From assembly GCA_947623455.1 (NCBI GenBank), contig OX392534.1:39685426-39749425 (forward strand): a stretch of 64,000 nucleotides of DNA, given 5' to 3'. This stretch comes from Mimachlamys varia. Its lineage: Eukaryota; Mollusca; Bivalvia; Pectinida; Pectinidae. Every line of letters starts with the position of its first letter. Position 1 is the first letter of the stretch. This document shows, piece by piece, positions 12,033 to 23,900 of the stretch. A model generated the notes under the pieces. The model did not search any database. It saw only the letters and a program-made list of their open reading frames with translations, and was not told where the DNA came from. Position numbers and translations under genes: made by a program.

Positions 12033-15000
12033 TTACTGACATTCTCCACCATTGTAATCTGATACATCGGAGATATTACTTTTCCTTTTGATGGTGTAAC
12101 CAGTGGCTAACATACTGTTTGTCACTGCAATCCGTTCAAGCTGTTTGACCACGCGTGAAAATGTTCTGGGAGATTCGGATCTTGTGACGGGATTATCGTT
12201 CGAACGTCTAGTTCTCGGTCTAAAAGAGTATCTTGGCGTTGTATTGCTGGTACTCTGTCAAGAAAGAGAAAGAAACTCTAAATACTTCAAAGATACATGG
12301 TTTAGTTCATGTTGATATCCCTCTAGTCTCATTTGAGATTTTTAATTACTTAATTGTTTCAACCAAGTCTCTTTAGGGAGTTTTAATGACTTAAGTTTCA
12401 ACCTTTTGTACAATGTGCACACAATGAATGATACTACTACAGATAATTTTGAGATTTAAAAAAATATAATATTGTGCTGTTCAATTCCGATCTCTACACC
12501 CTCCCTACCTTGATAAAGGGTGTGTATTGAATCTTCTCAATTCCTACCTATATATTCCCCTTTGCTTGATAAACAAGAGCACCGCAAGCAGAGGCATGAT
12601 ACGCCCGTCGTATTCAATCGGAAGTATAATTGTATCGAAACAAAAACTGCTGTTACGCGAAAAGTTGAAATAACTCAACAAAAACCGTAATATATGTTAA
12701 ATATTATAGCTTTTCGAAGTACCATACCAAATTTTAGAGGAATTAAAGAAAACACAAAAAAGTTCTGACGTTTTCTAAATAATGTCCGAAATTGCGTCCC
12801 AAAGGGCCATAACTCTAGTGAATATTCTCGAATCAAATTGTCTTTCAGGAAAACACAACTTCATGTTATGGTGGTTAAGCCTAGCAATTTTGAAAGAAAT
12901 CGGTTGAAAACTGTAGGAGGAGATCTCCGAACAAACAAAAGTTTACGACGGACGGACGGACGGACGGACGGATGTACGTACAGACAGACGGACAATGCCA
13001 TACCATAATACGTCCCGTCATTTTTGACGGGCGTATAAAAATGTATTCAACCAGCATTGTATATATACATTCCCTTTCTTGATAAAGGGTCTGTATTCAA
13101 TCGCCTCAATTCAAACTTATACACAATCACTACCTTTATAAAGGGTTTGTTTTCAATTCACTCCATTCCTATACAGTATTTACACCCTGTCTTTAATTGA
13201 TAGAGTGCATATACATTTCCTATATATGCATCTTCCCTACCTTGATAAAGGGTGTGTATTCAATAAACTCACACCTTTCCTTTCTTGATAAATGGTGTGT
13301 ATTCAATGAACTCACACTTTCCCTTTCTTGATAAAGGGTGTATTCAATGAACTCACGCCTTCCCTTTCTTGATAAAGGGTGTGTATTCAAATCATTTCAT
13401 TCCTATATATATACACTGCCTTAATTGATAGTTTGTATTCAACCCATTCAATTCCTACTTATAAACCTTCCCTTTCTTAATAAAGGGAGTATACCAGGTA
13501 TTCAACAAATTCAAGTATTAAGAAAAATTACAACAAACTTGAAGTGTCCGAACTTACTTGCTGTGGTGTCTGTGATCTTTTCCGTCTTCGTTTGACAGAC
13601 TCTGCTATAGATGAATCAAGGTCGGAATCAGTATGTTCTGAAAAAAAAAACAAGTTAAGAAGGAGAATTTAAAAAACTCAACATCATCTCTGATGCAATC
13701 TATATCCTGAGACTGGTAATTTATATTGAAGTATAAATCCAATTAAGGTAAGTATTGAGTACTGTAGTAGAACCAATGCCCTGGTTGTTAGAATGGTGGG
13801 TGAATGGGTACTTTGCCTTTTGTCTGGACACCCAAAGGTATACAGGCGATTGATAACTTAGGGCTTTGTGATAGCAACTAACATTTTATAGTCAAATCAA
13901 ACCTTTGGAGGATTTGGTTTTGATCCAAATGAAAAGGTGGAAACTTTGGATTTGGTCTAATTACAATTGTTAGGGTTGGATTAGATCCAATTAAAATTGT
14001 TAGGTTTGTATTATTATATCAGAATTACCAAATCAGTAGTTATCTTCATTCAACCAGAAATGTCAGGTAAAAACTCTTTTAAATCAAAACACTACGGTTA
14101 CCATTGACCATAGTCAGATCAAACAAATATCTGCATACCAGTAAATAATGTTTGGTCATAAGTTATATCAATCCTGAAAAAGCCCTCATTTTATTTAAGA
14201 CATATCAGAGTTTGTGCTGGGCATTTCATAAATGGGGTCCTTTTCAGATAAAATGGGGTCCCTGCGAATAATTTGAACTGACTTTCAGTTAAAAATGGAT
14301 TCTTTTCATTTTCTATGCTTCAAAACGTGATGGGGACGGCTTCAACGCAAACCCTGCATATGTCTTACACTTAGTGAAATAATAAGTTTACCACTAAATT
14401 TTATCTGTAGAAAACTAATTGTGATTTGGTTGGGAAGTAAACGTACTTGGAGTGGAATGTCTGTAGAAACCAGTTTTGGCCCAGGTATCAATATTCAAGG
14501 ACAAGTCCAAACATGGCTTTTCAAAATCAGTCACTTGATCAGTCATCCGAGATGTATCGGATGACCCGACAGAAGAATAAGTTTCATTCTCCGAGTCTTC
14601 CCAGTTGGTCAGTGCTGGCTTGAAAGTGAGGTCCGTTCCCGTGGAAACAGATTCGGTATCGGTGAAGTAACTGCAGTCACTTACAGCAGAATCTGTTTCA
14701 TATCCTGTTGCTGAAATTACAAAATACATAACAACTTTATACTATTTTAAGATTCTATAATACCAGGTATAAGCTTATAAACCATATAATTTCCACACTT
14801 GTCGTCACATATTAGTATATTTTGGATGTAAAATTCCGTCCCAATAAAAGTAAATAATATCACTTCTTTCAGCTAGATTTACTTATGTTGTACAAAAGCC
14901 TTTCTTGTCTCCAAGTTGTAAATTATCTCTAAATGAACTATTTTATTTCTAATCAAGAAATGACTCCAGTTTTTAGTATTTTCAAGTTTAAAGAAATAAG

Positions 15001-17470
15001 AAACTTTAAATCTCAAATTGTTTGTAGAACATTCGTTTTATTTTGAGGTCTGATTATTTTGTATTAGGTGCCTTATCACATCCACTTGTATATTTCCTCC
15101 ACAGGTAATCAATAAATTCTGTGATAACCCCCACTGATTACAATACTGGAGTAGTTTACTATAGCTATTACTATGGTAACAGAAGCTATTACTATGGTAA
15201 CAGATACTACTTACAATCTGCAGCTACTGCTATCGGAGAAGACGAGGTCAGCATGCTGTTTTGTTGATTAGAAAGTTCCTGACCATTGAATCCAAAGTTA
15301 CCTGGACAAACATATACATACTGTAATTATTCCAATATCAATATGTAATATACATACCTGTCAACCCTCCCTCATTAGGAGGGAGACTCCTCCATTTTCA
15401 CCAAAATTTACCAATCTCCCTCAACATCTTCCATATTTAAGTCCAATATATGGATCCACCTCTAATTTCATACTATAAACTGATTGATACTTATGAATCT
15501 GGATTTTTCATTTCAAAATGACCAAATCTCCTCTTCCCCTCCATGATCTCAATATCCTTACCTGTAGGTGTTGTGTTTAACAGGTATTGTCGAAGCTCGG
15601 AATTTTGCCGTTTTATGTCCATGAGGAGTTCGTTATTGATGGTGTTGATGTCACGGTAACGGTATGCAAATATGGCAAGGATGACCAACGCCAAACATCC
15701 ACATACCTTCCTACATAGCCACTGGTTGGTGTACACCATCTCCTTCAAAAACAAGATCAAACAAATCATTACTGGGGCCCTACAGTACAGAAAGGCCAGA
15801 TTTTTCAATGTTTCTCTCTAAGTCGCATCTAATAAGGCATAAAGCAATACACATTTATAAATACATAATAAATGTTCCCGGTCTATATCAGTATAAGACC
15901 CATGTTACGATGAACTACTACGGCGGCGATTGTTACATCAAGTTTTTAAGTAGCAAGCCATTCCATTTAATGTCTTTCAGAAAAAATATTATTATAATGT
16001 GACGGGGACTGAATATTTGGACTAATCAAATCATACAGTTCCCCAATTGGCAAATTTGCATATTGTACATATACGCAAGTTTTTGGTTTATGGTTATACA
16101 ATCAGCTCTATCATTTTCAGTAAGCTTGTTAGACTTTCTAGACAATACAGGGTTTGCATTGAAGCCATCCCTATATCTTTTTCAAGCATGGAAACTGAAA
16201 AGGACCCCACTTATTTTCAGGATTCCCCTTTCAACTATGCAGAAGGACCCAATTTATTAAGGAAAGGACCCTATTTATAAAATACCCAGCACAAACACTG
16301 CAATATGTATTTGATGCAGCATTAAAATAGGACTTGCTAGTTGGGCATGTTCATTGCAAAATTCACTTGCCAGACGACCAAAGTTACTGGCCTTGCGCCA
16401 TCGGATATTTTGTAACCCTGTAACAATAGTAACCTTCCTAAACATTAATTTGTCATTTCTTTTTTTACCAAGACTTCTCGACATAACAAATTAATTTTGC
16501 ACCATCATTAAACACCTGTTTCTTACAACATTTAGATTAAATGCTTTACTTCAAGGTCTGTCTCCAGTGGTATGTCGACATAGATGGAAGACGCCCCATT
16601 GAGGATGGACACCATGGCCCTCTCAGCAATGATTCCAATGGTTAAAATACCAAACAGCCAGAACCGAGCACTTGCCGTCCTTTGTGCTGAGGTCAATAAG
16701 TAGGACATTATCACAGATACTGTGTAGTATATCATGGAATAAAATCCAGAAAATTCACCAAGCACCATAGTTTGTAGTTTGGTGACTTTATCGAACATGT
16801 CATTTATCAACAGTTTTTGTTCAATTGTAGATTTTTTAAATTCTGTATACAGTTCATGCATGTTATCCGATGATGTTGATATTATGTCACTTAAATTAGC
16901 AGCTTTGTCTAGAATGATTTCCTGATTTTGCAGAGTTAAATTTTGTTGTCCAATCATTGCTTCTTGTAATTTGCTACTTTCTTCGAGACGGTCAGCCACA
17001 TCTTCAGAGCTGTGAGCCAGTCTTGTTATCGTTTGTTCTGTTTCTTGATGCCAAGTTTGAGATTCCAGAAAATAACAAATATTTTGGGTGTATGTAAAAA
17101 ATGTGGTAAAAGATCCTCGATCAACGTCAGACATATGTTTTGTACAGGACGAGATTGACTCGTCTATGTCGCATGGATATGTCAAGCGACCTTGGTCCTC
17201 AAGAAAACAGTTTAAATAGGCCAAAGCAAGTCGATTTTGCACAATATGTGTCAGTTGTTTGCAGCCTTTCTGAATGACTGATATAGCACCCTGCCAGCAC
17301 TGTCCATATTTGGGCATCCTTGCCTGACTATCCATTACTTCAAAACGTGATTTTCCATCCTCATATTTACTCCTGTCAATGTCAGCAAAACCGGGTCCAC
17401 ACATGCAAAACATGAGCAAGTTAAAGAATACGAGAATGAAACAAATTCGGTGCATTTTGCGTCTTTTCAC
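12033..17470 (-). CDS. bmb: Brambleberry/Kar5/GEX1-like nuclear fusion protein, copy B
   Basis: Six exons on the minus strand: 16550-17470, 15562-15742, 15215-15301, 14447-14710, 13558-13637, 12033-12254. All phases join and give 584 aa plus TAA. Domain order: N-terminal signal sequence (MKRRKMHRICFILVFFNLL), cysteine-rich domain with family motifs (YGQCWQGA, IQKGCKQL, YLNCFLEDQGR, NICYFLESQTW), a helical region with NLT sequons, two hydrophobic segments near residues 240-295 split by a short basic loop (TSAQRTASARFW), and a third at the start of exon 2. A Ser/Thr/acidic tail follows, then basic RRRKR and a final exon rich in Arg (YSFRPRTRR). Paralogous to copy A: the same exon 1/2 junction, and a CCA-A donor context shared at the next-to-tail exon. 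The family role is fusion of nuclear envelopes after gamete or cleavage events; expression here is unknown. The start could be Met1 or Met6. Confidence 0.85.
12575..13040. mobile_element. Non-autonomous element with (GACG)n core
   Basis: Bounded by inverted ends ATACGCCCGTC (about 12600) and GACGGGCGTAT (about 13027). It carries a GACG microsatellite at about 12947-12972 and no open frame of note. It lies in the last intron of brambleberry-like gene B. The general form resembles short elements common in bivalve genomes; that resemblance is from memory. Confidence 0.6.
13070..13495. repeat. Irregular repeat, about 60-bp spacing
   Basis: The block TTCCCTTTCTTGATAAAGGG with GTGTATTCAAT recurs roughly eight times, with isolated relatives at about 12505-12570. 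Spacing is irregular (roughly 40-110 bp). It lies in the last intron of brambleberry-like gene B. Confidence 0.8.
14210..14355 (-). mobile_element. MITE with CAGGGTTTGCG ends, copy 1
   Basis: Reverse-orientation member of a three-copy family (others at 16148-16300 and 23803-23952). It shares an end of the CAGGGTTTGCGTTGAAGCCG type and an internal AAATGGGGTCC motif. It is the most diverged of the three. Confidence 0.6.
16148..16300 (+). mobile_element. MITE with CAGGGTTTGCG ends, copy 2
   Basis: Begins CAGGGTTTGCATTGAAGCCA and ends near CCCAGCACAAACACTG. Internal text (CCCTATATCTTTTTCAA, then CTGAAAAGGACCC) matches 23803-23952 closely. It lies in intron 1 of brambleberry-like gene B. Confidence 0.75.
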
Positions 17471-17925
17471 TGCTGGTATGTTTACTGTTTACACCTGTCA
17501 AAATATCTTCTGATAATTATAAAATTATGTTGTTTTTTTTGAAAACCCAGCACAAGTATTTTCAGTTTAAAAACCCCGCGTAGTGTTTATCTAGGCCTAA
17601 CAATGCAAAGTTAATTAATATCTCGGAATTCACTATAATGGTTGTTTTTAGGTCGGTACGTGGAGCAACATATGCATGCAGTCCTCTAACTGTGGTCACT
17701 ATTGACTGACCACTGGTCATCACTTCATGTCTTGACGCAACAGCATGTTATTGTTGTCATTCGAATAACGATTTCTTATTAATGAAGCTAGAGAGGTATC
17801 GAAAGTACAAGAGAATTTCTAACCAATCAAAAATGCTTATTCTGTTAACTGCTGATACCCGGAAGTATTTGTATGCTATCACGTGACTGGAAATACTATC
17901 CTCCGACTGGTTTCACTTTTGACAG
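17471..17925. promoter_or_regulatory. Divergent brambleberry-B / ATG7 promoter
   Basis: These 455 bp separate the start codons of two genes read in opposite directions, so the segment must hold both promoters or a shared one. Toward the ATG7 side I see a CCAAT box (AACCAATCAA, 17821-17830), an ETS-type site (CCCGGAAGT, about 17858-17866) and the palindrome TCACGTGA (17879-17886), 40 bp before the ATG7 ATG. The last is the core of the CLEAR element bound by MiT/TFE factors. Function is inferred from motif and position. Confidence 0.7.
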
Positions 17926-20900
17926 ATGGCTAACAAAGCTCTCCAATTCGCCCCATTCAACAGTTTTCTTGATGCGGGTTTTTGGCACAAACTGTCAGAC
18001 AACAAGCTTAATATTTATGGACTCGACGAATCACCGAAACCTATACATGGATTTTATTTCAATGGTGAGTATCCGCTTGTCACTTATTTTTTGATCAGTA
18101 GACTACATGTACCTGCTAGGATGTTGACATTATTTACATACAAAATAGCTGTCACTACATGCATTGGTTAGGTAACTTAATTATCGCGAATGTTTGTGTA
18201 TGGATATTGAGATTATTGATATGCCGAGGGTTCGATCCATTTTCTTTCCTGTTTAACAGAATCTGCATTTTATCTAATGATGGCAATAAACTCTGCCATG
18301 TGATTTGATCACGTGTGTCTATGTCTCAGGCATGACATTTTACTATTGAAAGGAAAAATGTTTTCGTATCTTATGCTTAACCCCTATACATGTACATGTA
18401 TGTATGGTATAAATGAAAGCTTTGCTTCCAGAGACACACCCTTTGTAATTTGTATACCTACATGTATGTTGTGGCCGGCCCAGGAATTGAACCCAGGACT
18501 CCCGCTTGGAAGGGAACGTTCTAACCATTAAACCAAAAGTCTTGAGGTTAGGCTCGAGGGCCTTACACTGCCTAATTTTACCACATTCCTCCATCCCATC
18601 TTAATTTTGAGGTCCTTTGTATATCTTCGAGATCATACCCGTTTCAACTGACGGTAGCTTATACATGTACATGATCCATGAATAGGGCAAGGAAAGTCAT
18701 CACCTGCCTAATTTTACCACACATGTTAATAATTACTGTAGTCTTTTATTAAAATGTAAAATATGTGAATTGATTAGGTTGCCTAATAAGCTGTAAGGAA
18801 TTTCCTTGTAACTCAGCGATGGAGCATAAGAATGGAGAGTCAAGGGTTGCGTTGTATTTAAGTATCTAGATACTAGTTGTCATAAACTGCTGTACTGTAG
18901 TACAGTGTAGTTTGGCGGTATAGGGGTACCTAAACACTGCCTACAGGACATCCTCCCTCTCTATACCTATAGCCCACGTATAGAATATGTGTGTATGACA
19001 CTTAGGAACTTGCGACCTCAACTGATAAATAGGACCATATATATACCTCGTTGGTATAGTCCCGTATGATCAGGTTACCAACACTCATACACCACATCTC
19101 AGGGGTTAAATGGTTCACCTTCTGTTTGTGATGTTTGTTTATATGGACTTTGGATGTCTCATTTATATACAAGCAGCTCCTTGAAATTAGTATCAATCAC
19201 AACAACATGTTGTTTTCCATTGCCACCAAAACTTTTCCAGTTTTACTTCTGAAATCCGTTACTGCTACATTGTGAGTGACAGCTAATTCTTGAAGAACCA
19301 CATGTAGAACTCTTTGGAGATTAGGAGATGTGTTTGGTCATCCCTTCAGTTGCATGGTACTGCTTATAATGTTCCTCCTTTGTATAGAATCTGTTTGTCA
19401 GTTATACTGATACCAGCTCTGTGATGTTGTTTTTATCATCACAGACACAGTGTGTGTGGTGAGAGACAGACTGATGTCACTGAACCAGACATTGTGACTG
19501 ACCTTCTGTATAACTTAACCCTCCGGTCTAAGAGAATTAATGTTTTGTTGTACTTGGTCCACACCTGACAATCAGTGGTGGGACATAATTATAGAATTAT
19601 GGCCATTGAGACCTCCACTCCTCCACTACCTTGATCTGTGGCAGTATACTGTGAACCAACCTAGTTTCGCATGTGATTTATTTTCGTGTATTTCACGGTT
19701 GATAAAAATTCACGAAAATTAGTTGCTGCACAATAGTTTTAAGCAGAGGTATGCCAACTGTAGAAGTACTATACTGTAGGACTTATGACCATATTTATCA
19801 CGAGATTAAATCACCGCGAATAGTTGTTTCATATGAAAACGCAAAATTAAGTTGCAGCGAAAATAAATTGGTTTACAGAACTTTGTATGTTGTCATTGCT
19901 TTCTTTTTGTTTGTTCCTGACTGTTATTGTGTAGAGGGTTGTCCTAGATCATCAGATGTTGAGACAAACTGATCCTGGTCTGAGATTAAGTTCGACATTG
20001 GCCTGAGGTGATGACTTTAGATACCTGAACGTGACATCTTGAGTAAATTTTTTACATTTTCAACTTCTTCTCAAGAACTAGAGGATGGAATTTTTTCAAA
20101 CTTGGTCAAAACAATCTTTGAAGTTGAGGATACAAATGTGTAAAATTGGGATTCTTGCCCAACCCTCAGGAGCCAGGATGAGTCCCTATGCAAAGGGGAA
20201 ATTAACCAATATTTTAAAAATATTCTTCTCCACAATCAGAGGTACTGCAGTCTGTTTCTCTACATGGATGGAAATATTTCAGTACCCATGTGACATCTGT
20301 TCCCCTTTAGGGAGGGGGTAAAAGTTCCCTTAAATTTTGAAAAAAAATAAATAAGTACTGTTCAAAGCATCACTCTCTTATCATTCCTACAGGGGATCCT
20401 GTTGGTGTACCGTGCCGCATGAATGTTGAGTATACTGCCTTTGACGAGTAAGTATAACTACAGAAACAAAACAATAGCATCATTGGTTATCGTACTCAAA
20501 TTGCCAACTCTCCCTATTTACGAGCGAGACCCTGATTTTGGATCTTTAAATTTTCAAACATTGAATATGCTGAACTACTAGCTTTTTAAGATCTAATGTG
20601 TTTCTTTATCAAAAGGAACAATTTTAAATATGTCATTTAAGAGAGATATTTTTTCTCTAAGGGGTTTATACAAATTAGTAAATTTTATCTTCATTGGGTC
20701 AATATTGAGCATGCAGAATCTCCCCATGGAACATTAAAAAAAATTGTAGGTATTCTAATAAATGTATTGATATTTTCAGAATTTCCAAAACCCCTACCAG
20801 ATGCTTCAAGACTCTCGGAACATTACACAACACAAATACGATTGACAGTTTCAAGGATTGTGACAAAAAGAATCTTCTGGAACAGTCAGGCAAACAGGTA

Positions 20901-23900
20901 CTGGTACCTAACCTAGATAGGTGTACAGTTTCATTAGCACAATGCCAAGGGCTGATAATGATACATTATGTCAGGGCTGGTGAAAATATTATGTGCTTAA
21001 ACAAAAAGTTTGCAAAGGCTGGTAGCATGCATGATAATAATTCTTAAAATAATGAAATTGTACACCCGTACACTTTGATATTGACTTGATAGAATTGCTA
21101 GCTGAAAAGGAAACAGAACAGCATATACAAGGAAGGATATTCATAATGAATATTATAAGCATTTCTGAATAGTGAAATTATTGTAAAAGTGAAATGTTAA
21201 AGAGGCATCACGTTAAAACTATATTTTTTTATGCTTATTTAGAATTATTGTATATATGAATTAAATGTATACTCTTGTGGAAAATTAATGGGCGATTTAC
21301 GCTGAAATATGTTCTCAAAAATTTTAATTAATAATTAAAAAAGGGAATCACTATTCGTTGATCAACGATTTGGACATGTAAATTTTTTTGCATCACATAT
21401 GATAACGCATGCGCATAACAAGCTACATCGGTAAACAAAAAATGGCGATCCGTGCGACCTACATGTAACTACCAAGCGAAAAGTGGCCGAATGGTCAAAC
21501 TTTAACGTAAGGATTATATTACGGAAGCATAATGAGGGATGGGAAGTATTCAAGGGAGAGACTAACAGCCCAATTGTTTGCATGTTACAGTTTTCTTCTG
21601 GATAGCCGGTGACACAGTTTTGATTTGGTTTTGGGGCCTCCCAAGGGATAACTCTTTCATTCCTCTGTTCCATGAAATGCGTGTGTAAAACTTGAAAGCG
21701 TGTATTGTAATATTCCCTTTATAATATTCCAGTAAAACGGCATTATTGTATTATATTGCTGAAGAGAAAGACCTTTTCACATACAAGAAAAAACGTATTG
21801 GGGTGTAGTGTTGCGGTGTAAAACGCCGGTATTAGGCGATTGAGTTTAATGTATACAGATTCAATTTGGACAAAATGAATTTTATGTCATCATGTGCGGA
21901 TAAAAAATTCTTGTCATACCTAATCTATAAAATACGGATTATACAAATATTATCGGGTTTGGACTCGGTATTAAATTTGATATGAATAAAAATATATGCC
22001 TTATATAAGTGAAGTCATTAATTCATAAAAAAAAATCATAAACACTGTACATGTATGTCCCATGTCTGCAGTTGTGTTAACCTTTAAATTTACATAAAAA
22101 GTAAAATGAATCATAACATATATAAATGGATTAAGTATTGGACAATTATCTTCTCGACAAGTTCCAAATTTGATATATATATTATACATGTATTGAATTC
22201 TACATGTTTAGTGTGTGGTGCGTCATATCAGTGCACGGACTTCCGTGATACATAATATTATGTAATTGTAAGTGTTAAAGTATGTTGACGCTGAAAGTTG
22301 GATAGATTTTAGATGAATATATAGATAATCTGGAAAAAAATCTTCAAGACATCGAGTTGTATAAAAAAAATCAGAATCATTTCATTTTATTTTTGTACTT
22401 TTCAATGCATGCACACCTTTTGTGAAATGGTTCTAAATGAGGATTCGTGAAGATTACTTTTTACAGAAATTAAGGTTTGCCCTATGGTTGTCATCGTCGG
22501 AAACCCACATGACACTGTTAAACGTAAATGTGATTCAATAAATCTATACATGGACTTTGTGTCTGGTTCATCATCAGACGTACATGTATATACATTACGC
22601 GTCCCCTCTTGGGCCCCTTCGTCAAATTGACCGAGAACGCTGTGACCTGACGCGTGATCAGCGCTATTTTTATCGGGCTTTCCCGAGGAATGCAATTTTG
22701 CAAGTGGCTAATAAACACATTTTGAGTGGACTTTGAATATTGAAATAACAGGAAAATGTATCTGGTAGTGCAGACAGCATGTACATTCAAGAACTTCATT
22801 GTAGACTTCCCCGGGATGCCCCTTTAAATTGGGGTCAATAGAGTTCACATTTAGCTTATATTTACCGAACCGATACAGTTATTTATAAATATGCCTGTAC
22901 CTATTTCTTTGGGATATTCATTTTCCCCTTTTCAGTGTGTGTTTTTTTTACTTGAAAAGCCTGATTTAAATCAATATCATCTGAGCTATTGACTCAAGGT
23001 CATTATACATGTTATCTGAGACGGAGTGCAAAACGTTGATGTAACATAGTCCAACACAGCATCAGAAAAGACATCACAATGGCCTGATTTAAATCAGTGG
23101 CATCTTATAAGTGATTGTACATGTTGTCTGAGGCGGAGTGCAAAGCTTCAATAACATAGTCTAACATGGTGTGAGAAATAACGTCATGTGATGCGGATTG
23201 CAAAATGTAGTATACAGTGTGATATACTACAATTTGGTTTAGTAATGATATATTGGCAATGGCAACAAAGAATGTAAATATTGATATATGAATGTCAACA
23301 AACATAAATACTAAACCATGAAAATATTGTATTTCGTTATAAGTCATACATCTAAAGTTCAAGATTTAACATTCTCTCGGAATATGTAGAAATCCTGTTT
23401 TGTCCCTTAAGGCATACATGTTAAGGTCGGATGATTCTGTTATTTTCAAAAGATCTATACATGTTTCTTCACTTCAGAGTGTAGAGTTGATGTTAGGTTC
23501 CGTAATTATGGGACTGATTATGTACAACATGGACTGTAATGAACCTGTTTTATTGAACTGTGTTATAGATATGGGAAGACATCGTCAGTGGCAAGGCCGT
23601 GGAAGACCCGACGTTACTGTCTCGATTCCTACTCCTTACATACGCAGTAAGTATGCATCTACACTCATACATTATTATCTCAAAGTAATCAGGAAAGTGA
23701 AAAACTTTAAATTTATACAAGTATTTCACTATAATGACTAATATAGACAGTGAAAGTTTGGCCAGGACTGGAGAAACAGGATTTTGAGTTATCTGTCATG
23801 GTTTGCGTTAAAGCCGTCCCTATATCTTTTTCAAACATTGAAACTGAAAAAGGACCCACTAATTTTCAGGGTTCCCATTTAAACTATGCAGCAGGACCCC

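Noticed and set aside
18475..18540. Functional tRNA-Gly gene
   Set aside because: A and B boxes are present but the acceptor stem does not pair; better explained as a SINE head.
23400..23741. 113-codon ORF around 23.4-23.7 kb
   Set aside because: Overlaps ATG7 exon 4 in another frame; the exon 4 frame (IWEDIVSGK) matches ATG7.
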